A DNA stretch of 64,000 bases from Anarhynchus alexandrinus (GCA_008711295.1 VUYV01000517.1:186001-250000), one strand, 5' to 3'. Shown: positions 38,939 through 51,747, counted from the first letter of the stretch. Numbers and translations are program-made. Notes: generated by a model not told the origin, from the letters alone.

Positions 38939-41900
38939 CCAGAGAAATGGAAGGAATACAATACATATAATGGCTATACCACATACACAGTGCAGGGAAA
39001 TTCCTCTTATTGATTTCAGATTTCTGGTCCAGTTGCTTTTTTTTTTTTTCCCCTCCTCCAGAACAAGAATGGATTTGCACTTAAGTTCACTGATGCTAAC
39101 TACTGCAGGTGATGTGTATAGTGAGTATTTCTTTATACTTTCAGCCCGAGTTTAAAAACATTGTATTTCAGTTCTATGTTTGCTGAACTTAGTTCAAATG
39201 TCTTTAACTTCAGCTAGTGTACGTTATTCCACGACTGATGTCCATACTCAAGTAGTCATACTAAATATTAAGTTACCATTTGCTACACAGTTCAATTAGA
39301 AAACATCACAATACTCTTTTTGTGGGCTTTTTTTCTTTAAAAAAAATTAGTAACAACACTTGCTTCTCTCACAGACAACATTCGTGATTCTTAGTGATGC
39401 TGATAAGCAGCAATGCATTGCAACGTTTCATAATACTTTGAAGACAGGTTTAGTTAAAACATCCTTTGAGCTTGTTATCAACTTACTTCATCACACAAAG
39501 AGCAGGTGCCTTTACACTATATTACACGTTATTATGGCCTTTTAAAAAAATACATTGTGTGCTACCTAAGCCATTATCCAATGTGTCCAGAAAGATAATC
39601 CATCAATTTTAAATATGCATTTAGAAACATGGCAGAAATAAAACAAAGGCAAAATGGAAGCAAAGTCTTGTAACAATAAACTGAATTGTAACGACATTTT
39701 TATATTTCTTATTTGATGAAAATATTAACAGTCTGTCTAGCAATTAATTCTACTATTTCCTTAATTTTCCTATTTTAGTGTTTGCTCTTCAAGTTACTAA
39801 CTTACTGTAGACACACACTGCATAGCAAAATTTCATATTAAACTGCACTCTGTAACATTTCTGACTTACTTCAAATAGGTTAAATATTTTTGAGTACAGC
39901 TTTTGAAATTCTACTAACCACTACACAGATAAATGATTGAAAGCATTACTCCAAAGGGCAACATACATTTCAACAATGCTGGTCTCTTAGTAACAAGGAG
40001 TGACAACTGTGAATGCCTTTGTTAATATTAATGAACTTCACAGTGCAAAATAAGGTTTTCAAAAGAGCTAAAAATGAGTAAATACTTAAATAATGCCTTA
40101 AAATACAAACCATCAATGCACCAATCAGCAGAAATACAAAAATAATGTGGTATTTCCAACAAAGCTAAGGGCATTCCAACTTACACAGCAAATCTAGAGA
40201 ACTGCTTAGGGTGGCAGAAATAACTGTGTCTTCTCCCCTTTTCTGTGTTGTTCTTTAATCATTACAGTGCTAGCAAAGTTTGCCTTCTACACGCCTCCCA
40301 ACACCAGTAAGTCTTCCAAACTCCCTGTATGCATGATTCCAAACTACTTGTATGTGTGATTTCATAGTACTGGTGAATGTCCCTTAGTATAAAAAGTTGG
40401 AAAGCATGGAAAAGGCTGGAAATTGTTTATATATACATAAATAACAACCATCCACTCTTATTGTTGGTCTAAAACACAAAAACCCTCATCTGAATAGAGA
40501 AATGTCAAAAATATCTGTTAATTTAAATGAAGAGCAAACCACTGGCTACCTCATTAAAGCACTTAAAAAAAAACAAATTAGCATTTTAATAAACTCTGAA
40601 CACGCTCTCACAGAAGCATTTACACAGGTAAGAAACATGAATGGAATTGCAAGGACTCCATCTTTAACTTCCCTTCATAAATCAAAGGCTAGAAGAAGCT
40701 AGTCTTGGACTAATTTTCTAAAAAAAGTAAATTTTCAAAAGGGATTGACAAAACTGCACTCTACTGAGAAAGGTGATACATAATTTAGGCACAAACACTG
40801 CAGATGGTTAACTTTGAGGAGTAAGAATACAAGGAACATACACAGAGCACTGACCTACTAAGCCATATTTTAAAAAGTATCAATCACACAGCAATTCTCA
40901 ATGAGGCTTGCTTTAATATAAGAAGTACTAGGTGCTTGATGGGGTTTTAAATGAAATTATTTAGGTGCTCGAATACAATGGCTTCCTTTAATCTCTAACA
41001 TCCAAAAAAGCCACGTACAGAAATTGTTTTTCTTTCAATGTTTTTTCTATTAAGTCCGTTCCTTAAAAACAAAGGTAAAATTCCATGTCCAAACAATACT
41101 CAAAATTGTTCACTCAGATGAGACAAAATTTTAGAACATGGAAATACTCAAGTTATACCTATTAAAGTACTTTCAACCCCCCTTTTCCCTCCATATTTTT
41201 GCTTTTATGTTCTTCAATAACCTTGAAAAATAGATATTGGCTTTTTTTCCTTACATCTGGCATATTATTCTCAGTCTTGTCCCTAAAAAACCAGGGTTTA
41301 ACCAGCGCCTGGACCCCACTGCACTGTGCAGTCCCAACACTGAGACAGGTTCTGGCCTATAAAGGTAATAATATGAAGCAGGAAGTCTAAACTAGGTTGG
41401 TATCACGTTTAAAGAATTATTAATAATAATGAAATTAGAGACTGCTTCTTAATGATATGCATATAAGACTTTAAAATTAAGATGCACTCACCGTCTTAAC
41501 ATTGATTTCCAAAAACTGAGAACTGGTGATGTCGATTGTGTAACACTATGGGTTCTCTGTTCATACCAGAACCGGCGTTTGTACTCTACTGGTGTTCACA
41601 TCCTTGTACTTAACCTACGCATCTGCATCGCTTTAACTATTACCATCACGTTCTCCCTCAACACTTGAAATTGTTGTACATTCCACAAACTGTAAATCAC
41701 CACTTTGTTTTTACATATCCATTTCAATGTTGCTATTGTCACTTAGCATTCAGAATCCTTAAAACCTCTAGAAGTCAATAAATACCTACAAGCCTCAGAC
41801 GAAAATTCTGACAAAACCAAAGACTATAAAAAACACTTACCAAAAAGAAATTTGTTTACACAGTTTTACATTTTAGGCACTAAATCTGATCTTTCTCAAC

Positions 41901-42254
41901 ATTTATTGCAGGAGCCACAATGTCATTTTTATATAAAGACCGAGACACACACACACACAAAAAAAAGGTGTTAAAAAAACCCTTTGTTACTACAAATTGG
42001 AAAAATCAAGTGGAAAATTACAGACTTTTCCAATTAAAACAATCCTGTGACTTTGTGCATTTATGTCCACAATCTTAAAATTCTTCTGGGTCTCATTTCT
42101 TCTTAAAAGGAAGAAACAGTGGACTCCAAAAAGACTGAAGATTTTTCTTTGATAGAAGCAGCTTCTGATTTGGAAAAAAGATAGTATAGTTTAGTTTCCT
42201 TTTTAATTTTCATTTTACAAAAAGTTAATAAACTTTCTTTTTTTGAAAATGAAA

Positions 42255-42925
42255 GAAAAATGGGAGTCCTGGTAGATAATAAATTGTCAATGAGCCCGCA
42301 ATGTGCCCTTGTCGCCAAAAAGGCCAATGGAATCCTGGGCTGCATAGGGAAGAGTGTGTCCAGTAGGTCGAGGGAGGTCATTCTCCCCCTCTACTCGGCA
42401 CTGGTGAGGCCACAACTGGAATACTGTGTCCAGTTCTGGGCTCCCCAGTTCAAGAGGGACAGGGAACTGCTGGAGAGAGTCCAGCGAAGGGCAACCAAGA
42501 TGATTGAGGGATTGGAGCATCTCCCTTATGAGGAAAGGCTGAGAGAGCTGGGACTCTTTAGCCTGGAGAAGAGAAGGCTGAGGGGAGACCTTATTACTGC
42601 TTACAAATATCTAAAGGGTGGGTTGAAGGAGGATGGAGCCAGACTCTTCTCGGTGGTTCCCAATGACAGGACGAGGGGCAATGGGCCTAAGTTGGAACAT
42701 AGGAAGTTCCGTTCCAACACACGGAAAAACCTCTTTACAGTTAGGGTGACAGAGCAGTGGCACAGGCTGCCCAGGGAGGTTGTGGAGTTCCCTGGAGATT
42801 TTCAAGACCCGCCTGGATACAGTCCTGAGCGATGTGCTCTAGGCAATCCTGCTTTAGCAGGGGAGTTGGACTAGATGATCTCTAGAGGTCCCTTCCAACT
42901 CTGAAAATTCTGTGATTCTGTGAAA
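42255..42925 (+). mobile_element. CR1 LINE 3' end with intact ORF2 C-terminus
   Basis: 5'-truncated plus-sense CR1. An uninterrupted frame to the stop at 42872-42874 encodes about 204 residues of the ORF2 C-terminus ([50 protein letters not shown]). The standard 3' UTR and the tail ATTCTGTGATTCTGTG follow. Little decay, so comparatively young. Antisense to BAZ2B in the 18.6-kb intron. Confidence 0.95.
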
Positions 42926-45605
42926 AAGAATCCACCAGGTCTGATAATATCAAAACAGTAAGACTTGACTGTTCAGCTTTGAACAGTTTCACACGCTGGT
43001 ATTACTGCCCCTCATAAAGACAAAACACTGAACTATGATATCATTTACTCATGTGAGAAAAGGCTGTTGATTTATATTCTTCCAAAGTTGCTAACATTCT
43101 CATGAGGATGAATTTAAACCTCTTTCCGGAGTAATTTTTTTTTTTTCCAATGCGCCTTCTAATTTTCAGCAATGGGTGAATAAGAAGGAAGCAAGTAAAG
43201 TATCTGTTTACTTGACTGGAATGCTTCAATTATTCAGGAGCTAGTGCTTTATTAACCAATTAAACTAACAGTATGTGATGCATTCCATAATGGTTACACA
43301 CAGGTGCTTTGTCTATTTGACCTGGGAATATGCCAAAATCATCACATCGTGTATGCCAAAATCATCACATGTAGTGTAATCTCCCTGGCAAAGCATGAAG
43401 ACTCCCAGTCCTAACCCACCATGCATTGAGGGGACTGGGCAGGGTATGCAATCAAGTTTATTGCAGAGCCTACTTAATAGACTATTGATTGCTGCAAAGA
43501 CAAAAAAGTGGATGAATTGGAATAAAAAGAACCTCTCTAATCTAATACATAGATTAAGATGCCTTTACCTTCTCTTTGTAACAATAATTGTTCATTCTTA
43601 AACAATTATTTTATTATTTGTTATTCAAGAGAAATGCATTTTTAAATGTGAAGATGATTTAATTATCAGATTGCGAGTGACAGACATTGTCATCTTTTTT
43701 TTTTTTTTTGTTAATATCACAGAAGTGAGCAACATCTCAGTTTAGGAACAGGCTAGGATACTGGTCTATCCTGACTACAGAGTATCTTGTATATTCAAGT
43801 AAGTTTGGACTCAATGAAATTGCCATTCCGCCATAGGTCATTCATGGGAAAACAGTCTTTGTCTGTTTGACAGCATAAACACTTCTGTGAAGTTTCTCTA
43901 GGACAGTGTATACCTTTTCAGAGTAGATGCAACAGTAACCAGAGTGTACTGTGTCAGGCAGAGAAATGGATATACTTATAAATAAAACTGATGGGACAGT
44001 ACTAATAGTAAACTACATTCCAGCTTGTTTTTAGGAATACAAAGTGCCCTTGGGAAAACATCTACGTTCTTAAAGACCAAATGCAGCCAGGCAAAGGATC
44101 TGACCATTAAAAAAACTAAAAGGAAACAACCCGTGAATACTGGGAATTACTACTATCAGTCTTTATAACTATCACCTATTAGACACAAATGAAACATTTT
44201 TTTTTTTTGAAGAAAAGTTGAGAATAAAATTTTAAATCTACTTAAGAAAAGGACTGCCTGGATTTTCTAATGAAAAAAGAAACTGACAGTTTAGTATCTT
44301 TATTACATTATTCATCTGCTTTAGTCTTACTGTATTTTGATAGACCAAATATACGCCCTATATAAACACACAATGTTACAGGAGACACAAAATTGCGTAC
44401 TGTAATATCTACAAAGCAAAGGCAGCAAGGAGAGATATGAGTGTCACACAAATCCTCAGTTTGGGACTGTACATTTATAGCCGCACGTAAATGAACTCCT
44501 ACTACATTCTGGGAATCACCACAGAGAACCATTTCAAATGGCATGTGCTAATGAACACAGACACGAAAGCCATTTGAAGTTGAATTTGTAGCGAGGTACC
44601 AAAAAATCAAACACATCGTTATTTGTTCTGGATCAGTTTTAGTTAAGAACTTTTTCCGACTGATTGTAGAGAAATTAAAACAAATAGTTGAGACATAATT
44701 CTAGGTACGCAGATATTCTGCGATTTCTATTTTTCTTCTCAAGGAAGCTGCAAATGAACAAACTCGGGCTCTAGTAGGGCACTCAGAATCTACTGGTTCT
44801 ATACTATCAGGGCAGAAGAGTTTTTCAGTTTGGAGAATACACGCTTGCTCACCTTACTGCCAGAGCCAAGCCTGTTCTCAACCTAGTAGATTACCATGAA
44901 TTTAAGCTGACAAACTTCCTATTTACTGTATAAGAATCAGTAGTACTCAGCTAACAAAAAGAACATGTGTGTTCCGTTCTCCAAAGTGAAGAAAGAAACA
45001 GCAGGTAAGAGTTATTTACCATTTCTTGTTCTGTTGATAAGATACGCATCATTCAGTTGAAATACAAGTTTCAATTAACAAAAATGAGATTCTTGCATGG
45101 AGAAATCTTCCATATAAGCTTCTGATTCAAGCCAAGACGTTTCACTCTAGTCAAGACTATCTACAACTATGACATTTTGAAATTCACCTTTTCAATCTCA
45201 AGTTCCATCAGAAGAAACTATTCTTCCAGATATAAAAACACAGTAGGGGTTGGGCTTGAATGCTAAGAACATGATGTATATTCAAGTTGATTATCAGATC
45301 TTAATCTGAAAGTGGCACAGTTTGCTAAATCAATCCTTAATTTGATCCTTGCTTCCAAGGCAGCTTTGCAAACTGAAAATTTCTTTCACATTTGAAATAG
45401 GCCATTTTAAATTAATTTCATTCCTTCAATAAACAAGTACTATGTAAAATGTATTCACGTTATTAATGTCACTTAGCAAAAAGAACAAACCAAAACATTT
45501 TTCCTTGACACATCTGCACAACCTCATATTTGACTTGTAATAATAATTGCAAGTGTTGATAAACACTAGAAATCACACAGCAATATATAACTGAGTCATT
45601 TTTAC

Positions 45606-45761
45606 CGCATGTGTTGATTGCTGAAGTCAGTGTCGGAGCTCCAGTGGAAAGGCCACCTTTCGATACCGCTGAAGCTACAGACGGTGTAGAAGAAGCTGGA
45701 GTCGAAGCAGCTGCAGTAGAGGAGACTGACGATGACGTTAACCGCTCTCCAGACTCCATAT
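45606..45761 (-). CDS. BAZ2B: BAZ2B first coding exon (residues 1-51)
   Basis: The ATG is at 45759-45757, two bases inside the exon after the acceptor TTATAG. A G at +4 (GAG, Glu) gives a fair start context. It encodes MESGERL followed by a low-complexity Ser/Thr/Ala/Pro stretch ending SAINTC, then one base of a split codon. The donor GT is at 45605-45604 (GCG|GTAAAA), phase 1. The first seven residues match the known N-terminus of BAZ2B, which settles the start. Upstream 5'-UTR exons are expected at higher coordinates but cannot be recognised. Confidence 0.95.
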
Positions 45762-48510
45762 CTATAAGAGAGAAGATAAAAGTCTTCTATGGCAAGAAAT
45801 GAAATCACAAGGGGATTACAGGAGTATCTGTGCCGCCCGTGCCTCAGGATCTGCACTCGACTCTTGAGTGGTTCCTATGAGACCTTCACATGGGAGGCAC
45901 ATCACCTGATAGCGCTCAGTCACCGGGGGAATCCAGCACGCCTGCAGCAGTACGGGAGTTAGGCAGTGCTGTTGGCATTCAACGTGAGGTAGCTCTCAAC
46001 AGCCTCGCCTGGGACCACCACCCACGGCCTCTGCTCAGGAGCTCCATTTCGGCTCAGGTGGGCGCCTTCAGCCCTTGCCGGGGCAGGCCACAGCTCTGCA
46101 GCCTGGTCTGTGCCCACACCTCCTGGCTAGATCCCACATCCCGGGTCAGAGCGTCCCTCCAGCCCCGCAACAGCTCCCCCTCCTGCTACTGCTGATCAGA
46201 CACCAGATGGGCCCCGGGCATGACAGACCCCTTTGCTGTGCCTGGGCCCTGCGACCAGCGCAGTGCTCCGATCCGGTGGGATGGTGCCGGGGTCGGGCAA
46301 AGCACGGTCTGTGTCACCTGCGATGGCCAGCTCGTCCCTCCTGCCAGAGGACCCTGCTCCTGCTGCTTCATGGCAGGCCCCAGCCTTAAAGAACCTGCAA
46401 TGCATGCCAAAAAGTCCGTATCTACTCTCTTAATTTAGGGAAAGACCCAGCAATTACGGTGAGATAGTATGAATATAAGAACTCCTGTGAGTTGCTAGCT
46501 TTTTTTTTTTCCCTGGTGAGCTTTTAATATAAAATAAGACATTTTTATTTGTGCCATGAATTGCCTAAATCAAAAGTTACCAGACTTATTTCACTGAACA
46601 AGCAAGTGTATTTGAAGAAAAACACACAGTAAAATTATTGTTAAAAATACTACTTGTTGAGAAGTAGTTTCTCCAACACTTAAAATCCACAGCCAAGCAG
46701 CCGATGTCTCAGCCCAGCGGCGGCAGAGCGAAGGCTGTCTGACCCAGTCTGACACAACCGCACGGCGGTGAGTCAGGGTCAGCCTACAAACAAGGTGGGG
46801 ACGAAATCTTTTCAGAGTCCCTTTACTGTTACCAAAGCAAGGAGACTGAGCACAGGTAACTCCTGAGAGGGCAACTCCCGAGAAACCGGTTCCTGTCCCA
46901 GAACCTCCTTCAGCTCCAGCAGAACGCCCTTGCTCAGACCGGTCCTTGGGAAGGGGACGAGGCCAAGCACTGAGCACAAGACAAGCAACTGCCGTAAAAC
47001 CTCACTCCCAGTCTTGTAAAACAGAACGCCGAGTACTCAAGACACACACTTTCCCAAATTCTGTGTTAATCAGTTTAGAAAACTGATCTGTTAAACAGTA
47101 CTTCTGATCCAACATTATGTTAACCAATGACTTCTCAAACACTCACGTGGAAAGCCACCATAAAAGCTGTTACCTACTTCTCCAGAAAAGACACAGTATC
47201 CTTTGCTCCTCTCAGTCAGTAAAAATAAATCTTAACAAGCCAAAGGAAACACAAAAGCAAAAGCCATGAAGAAACACACAAAATATCTGGAAGATGCACT
47301 GTGTTCATTTTAACTAAATCATTAATTCCTTATCACTAATAGTTTTTATACGTGGCGATTTTTAAGTACCGGATAACGTCTCCAGACTTTGCTAGCGAGC
47401 AAAACAGAACATACTACTTTCCCAAAGTTAGTAGTTCCCTGCTAACAAGGGAACTATAGCACATCATATAGAGGGCTATGAACTTTTCTTTCAGAACAAT
47501 AGTAGAAATCACAAAAACTATTTCCTTCAGAGAATTTATCAAGGCAAAATATTATTAAACATTTTAAATTTTTAATTCGGGACTCCTAAATACATACTTT
47601 TCTCCAATTAAACATTTTCTATCCACAGTTAAAGAATACCTCATTGATCTTCAGTAATCTGTGAATACAATTCAGCTAAACTGCTACTCAGTGGGAGGCC
47701 ACTGAAAAATACTGCATATACTGTAGACTTTAAATATTGTATTATGTCCATTACATTTTATAATTATTCCAAAGGATAATAATTTGTAGAAATTCCTTTC
47801 ATAAGGGATTACGATTTAAGTCTGTATCTACAGATTTATGTCTGTAGCATTCTCAAACACATGCGTTATTTCACACCACAAAAAATTTACCATCTTTAGT
47901 ATATGTAGAGAGATCAATAGACACAAATGAATACACCAAAGTACATTTTTTAGACACAATGAATGATTGAACTTAGGTGAGGCCAACAGGCAGTCCTTGT
48001 ACAAAAACCTATAGTTTTGTTGTATTTTGGTATTCATTGTTATACATACGGCTACCATGAATTTACTGTATGTACGGATAGCATAAGGGAAATTAGAAAC
48101 TCATCATAATGGTATTATTACAGTAATCACTTGTAAAAGGGAAGGTATTTCTAAGCTTTAATGCACTGCATTCAAAACTCAGGAATGAAAATTTTCCTAA
48201 CAAAACCATCTAGAACTCTCCAATTTCTTTAAAAATTGCTGTCATGTTGTGTGTAATAATACAGCATTAAAATAAGTCTTTGCCATCTAAAGTATTTTAT
48301 AAATAAGCACAGTTAAGAACCACCTATAAGCAATCTGCATTCATGTCATGAATGGGAAGATACCCTTGGTAAATCAATACTTTTTTTAATACAGAAATGT
48401 AAATTTAGCTATACTTGAAAGCTTTTAACCAACGTAAGCCATCTGTTTGAATTGGTAATACAGCACCAAATAAGAACAGGGAGAATAGTAATAAACTGCC
48501 CTTTTAAGGC

Positions 48511-48569
48511 TCCCTCCTCCCCCCACCCCTTTTTGTTTCAGGTTGCGGGGGGGTGGGGGGGGTGGGTGT
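48511..48569. repeat. C-tract/G-tract pair with hairpin and quadruplex potential
   Basis: CCCCCCACCCC at 48519-48529 is followed 17 bases later by G runs at 48547-48553, 48555-48562 and 48564-48566 separated by single T. The C arm is complementary to part of the G arm, so the strand can fold back, and the G arm alone has quadruplex-like runs. Located upstream of the BAZ2B coding start. Confidence 0.8.
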
Positions 48570-49291
48570 TGTTGGATTTTCAACCGTTCATTCAGCTGCT
48601 TGTTTCAAGTCATTAATAGAAAACTGGGATATTGGTATTTCTGAATGATTGGAACAGAAGAAATTATATTCTTTTCCTAGAGACAGACATACTTTTGCTT
48701 TCAAACTAAGTCAACCTTTAATTATGTTTAGTTAATTACTCTAACCACAGCAGATGGCTGACTCCAAAAGAGATAATCCCCGAAACAGTCATTAGTCAGG
48801 ATCAGCAATAATTACACTGTAGACCTAATGCGTTCTGTGACTAAAAAAGTCCATACCAGTTACAGCAGATCCGTATTCTTTTTAACCTCAAGTATAAATT
48901 AGACATTTGTTCCATTTTACTGTATTTTGCCAGTCAATACCTATGATGAACTTTCATGACTGCTTTTTAAACTCTCATATTCGTAAAAGAGAAATTGAGT
49001 AAGTAAAACTAGGAAAAAAAACTGACTTTCTATTTTTCAGGTGTAGTGATTTGTGTCACTTCCTCTCAATGCTTTTCCCAAAACTCCAGCTATTTTCCCA
49101 GAATTTTCCATAGTGAATAATAATCATGAATGCAACTGAACCCAATGAAAACAGAAAGCAATCTCTCATTAAAAAGAAACAGAGAAGCACGTGCAGCTGC
49201 AGCTTAACAAGGAAAAGGCTGTCTTTTCTGAGAAAAAAAAAAAAAAGGGAAAAAAAAAATAAAATTAAAAAAAAAAAAAAAAAAAAAAAAA

Positions 49292-49391
49292 NNNNNNNNN
49301 NNNNNNNNNNNNNNNNNNNNNNNNNNNNNNNNNNNNNNNNNNNNNNNNNNNNNNNNNNNNNNNNNNNNNNNNNNNNNNNNNNNNNNNNNNN
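49292..49391. other. Assembly gap (100 N) inside an A-rich tract
   Basis: Exactly 100 N, the conventional placeholder for a gap of unknown size. The left flank is about 28 A from 49264 after an A-rich purine stretch, and the right flank is 16 A then GGG and more A. The true content and length are not known. Confidence 0.99.
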
Positions 49392-50919
49392 AAAAAAAAA
49401 AAAAAAAGGGAAAAAAAACCTAATGTTAAACAAAAATAAGAACACTAAAAATAGGTAAAGGTTTACTAAAAGAAACAGCAATCATTTTCACGTTTAACAA
49501 GGTGAAATTTCTTTAAACTAAATTATCTAACAATTCCATGCTCAAAACCTTTGCTGAAATGTATACCAACATAGGAAAAAAAAAATATTCTTACTCTTAA
49601 GCAGGTATTAACAAATAACTCCCTTCATGGGATATTATCATGGATATAATAGTATCCTGTCAACGTTAGCTGGGATGCATGAATACCATGAAATTGGTCT
49701 TGAAAAAAAAAAATCTAAACAGTAGACTTACTCACCTCCAACTTCCAGTTTAACCTCTACACTCCCATGTATTGCTTCATTATTTCAATTACTACCTCTA
49801 ACACAGTGAAAAAGAAGGTGGTAGTGCGGGGGTAAAAATATACTTCAGTCTTCTTCAAGGACCAAGTCAAGTTTGTAAAAACTATGTGACAGCCAACTGA
49901 AGATCCCCACAACATTTGGTGTTCTCTTGCCTTACAGCTTGGTATTTAACTGTATCGTATCGCAATATTGCCGGTCTGTGACTATTTCTTGCTGCAACAC
50001 CAAAGATCGTACAGCTGCTGCTGAAGGGAAGCACATCAGAGTCTCTCAGAACAGACAATCCCGCGCAGCAGAGTTCACCACAAATCTGAAATGCAGTTTA
50101 ATTTCATGAAGTATAATTTCACGTCCAACTCTTCTCCTTCGACGAGGGGCAGAGCCAAAGCGGTCGGGGCGGCGAAGGCAGGGGCAGAGCAGGGCTGCTG
50201 AACGGGGGTGGCCCAGCAGGCCCAGTGCCACCCACGGGTTCTGCACTGCGAGGTCACAAAGGCCGCAGAGCCAAGGAGGAGCAGGTGTAAAAGCAGCGGT
50301 GTGCCAAAACATGCACAAAACGAACAAGCACCCTGACCAAAACCTCACAGAGCAGGCAGCGTAGCAGCCACCGGAACGGGTGCAGTGCATGACAGACAAG
50401 CTACGGGCACAGGAGGTGTCCGCAGGGAGGTGATGCTCCCCGCTCCGCTGACCAGGTCTGCCCATAGACCTTCCAACACGCAGTCCACTACGGATGTTTT
50501 AGACATCTGAGATTTTTAAACTCAATTAGAAGTGTCAATATAATTAACGATATTCACTTTACACATCTCAAATACTGTACAACCCTTAAAGGGCAGGTTA
50601 AGCACTAAATAGTTCACGTTTTGCAGAACTTCACTGTAATTATGTCACTTTCTATAATTTAAGTACTTTACATAAAACTCACTAGGGAAAAATGCCACCA
50701 CAATAAAACTTTTTTTTTTTTTAGTATATCAACCACCACAATAAAACTCTTTTTAGTAAATCAACGACAAGATTGGCTTGTGGTTTATAGGTATCGTACC
50801 AACTACAAAGACATTTCTATCCATGAATAACCTCAGTGTGTTACTGTCAGTTCTGCCGTGTGAGGCACGTGGTCCGTGCCTGCATTATGCTCTAAACCCT
50901 TCACAGCCCTCCCCTTTCT

Positions 50920-51262
50920 AAACAACCTGATCTCCTTCTGTGACAAGGTGACCCGCTTAGTGGATGAGGGAAGGGCTGTAGATGTTGTCTACCTGGACTT
51001 TAGTAAAGCCTTTGACACCATTTCCCACAGCATTCTCCTGAGGAAACCAGCTGCTCATGGCTTCGATGGGTGTACTCTTGGCCGGGTAAAAAACTGGCTG
51101 GCTGCCTGTGCCCAGAGAGTGGCGGTGAATGGAGTACAATCCAATTGGCGGCCGGTCACGAGTGGTGTTCCCCAGGGCTCGGTACTGGGGCCGGTTCTCT
51201 TTAATATCTTTATCAATGACCTGGACGAGGGGATCGAGTGCTCCCTCAGTCAGTTTGCAGAA
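50920..51262 (+). mobile_element. Internal CR1 RT fragment, lacking both ends
   Basis: Plus-sense CR1 ORF2 segment with a clean frame: [31 protein letters not shown] (motif A), [20 protein letters not shown], ending ECSLSQFA just before the FADD motif. The match stops abruptly at about 51262 with no 3' UTR or tail, so this is not a simple 5' truncation; the 3' part was deleted or moved. Confidence 0.92.
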
Positions 51263-51747
51263 CAAGATAAACTCCCCATTAAATGCTACGTGCAAATTAA
51301 GTTGCAACTCAAAATCTTATTTTCTCCTGTTTTACAACTGTGTTATTTTTAGTTAGAAATAAACCTCATTTTAAATACTTCTGCACTTATACATTTCATG
51401 ATCTTCATGATTATGGTAAAGAAAGAATACTTGTGAGTGACCGAGGGCATTATCACTCAGTTGCTTTACATTCCATGGAGGGAGGAGGGGCACACAGGTC
51501 AGGTTAAATGGCAATCCTCCATGACGCTCGCTTCTGGATAAACCTCAGAATACATTCCTGAAAGCTGCATAACGCTGGGCAAGAAACATAATCTATCCAA
51601 TTTGTACCACAAAAAGTGAATGGCCACACCAGATACCCATCAGGCAACTCAGCACTGCAGGGAGTCACTTAATGTTGAAGTGACCCACCTTTACTTAAAA
51701 CAAACATTTCAAACCCAAAATAGCAACAGGAAGAGTCTGGTTTAAAT

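Larger units (their letters stand above)
26993..45605 (-). other. BAZ2B intron, 18.6 kb, CR1-rich
   Basis: Joins the first coding exon to the EWWRT exon. It contains CR1 copies at 31722, 32755, 37036 and 42255 and small GC-richer patches at about 29340-29440 and 30120-30300 that I cannot assign. I searched by eye for the mammalian HLFRTAG...ASFPG exon and did not find it. Confidence 0.75.
4301..45761 (-). other. BAZ2B: BAZ2B gene body, 5' coding part (11 coding exons)
   Basis: BAZ2B is a large nuclear protein (human about 2,170 residues) that partners ISWI ATPases in chromatin remodelling. It carries a TAM/MBD-like domain, AT hooks, DDT, PHD and bromodomain. I located eleven exons on the minus strand, each bounded by AG acceptor and GT donor. 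Their phases are compatible throughout, and the summed coding length from the ATG is 2,506 nt (835 codons plus 1 nt). Recognition rests on the order of segments known from mammalian BAZ2B: the EWWRT and FFPPLLGIPPLF block, the KPRKKA-SSSNSDSDSG acidic block, QPQVLSQQLPFIFQSSQ, the TAM domain and RGRPPNPD. The gene is incomplete: the C-terminal 60% lies beyond base 1, and the non-coding 5' exons were not located. Introns contain CR1 and LTR insertions, mostly antisense to the gene. Confidence 0.96.
45762..50919. other. Upstream region of BAZ2B, GC-rich patches and assembly gap
   Basis: Expected to contain 5'-UTR introns and possibly exons of BAZ2B. GC-rich patches lie at about 45830-46400, 46660-46980 and 50130-50470. 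They have scattered CpG and frames of 70-140 codons on both strands, without similarity I recognise. They could be LTR or other repeat pieces, or non-coding exons. The 49292-49391 gap lies here. Confidence 0.6.

Noticed and set aside
49056..49481. Frames spanning the N run
   Set aside because: They are produced by translating N and poly-A/T; no coding meaning.
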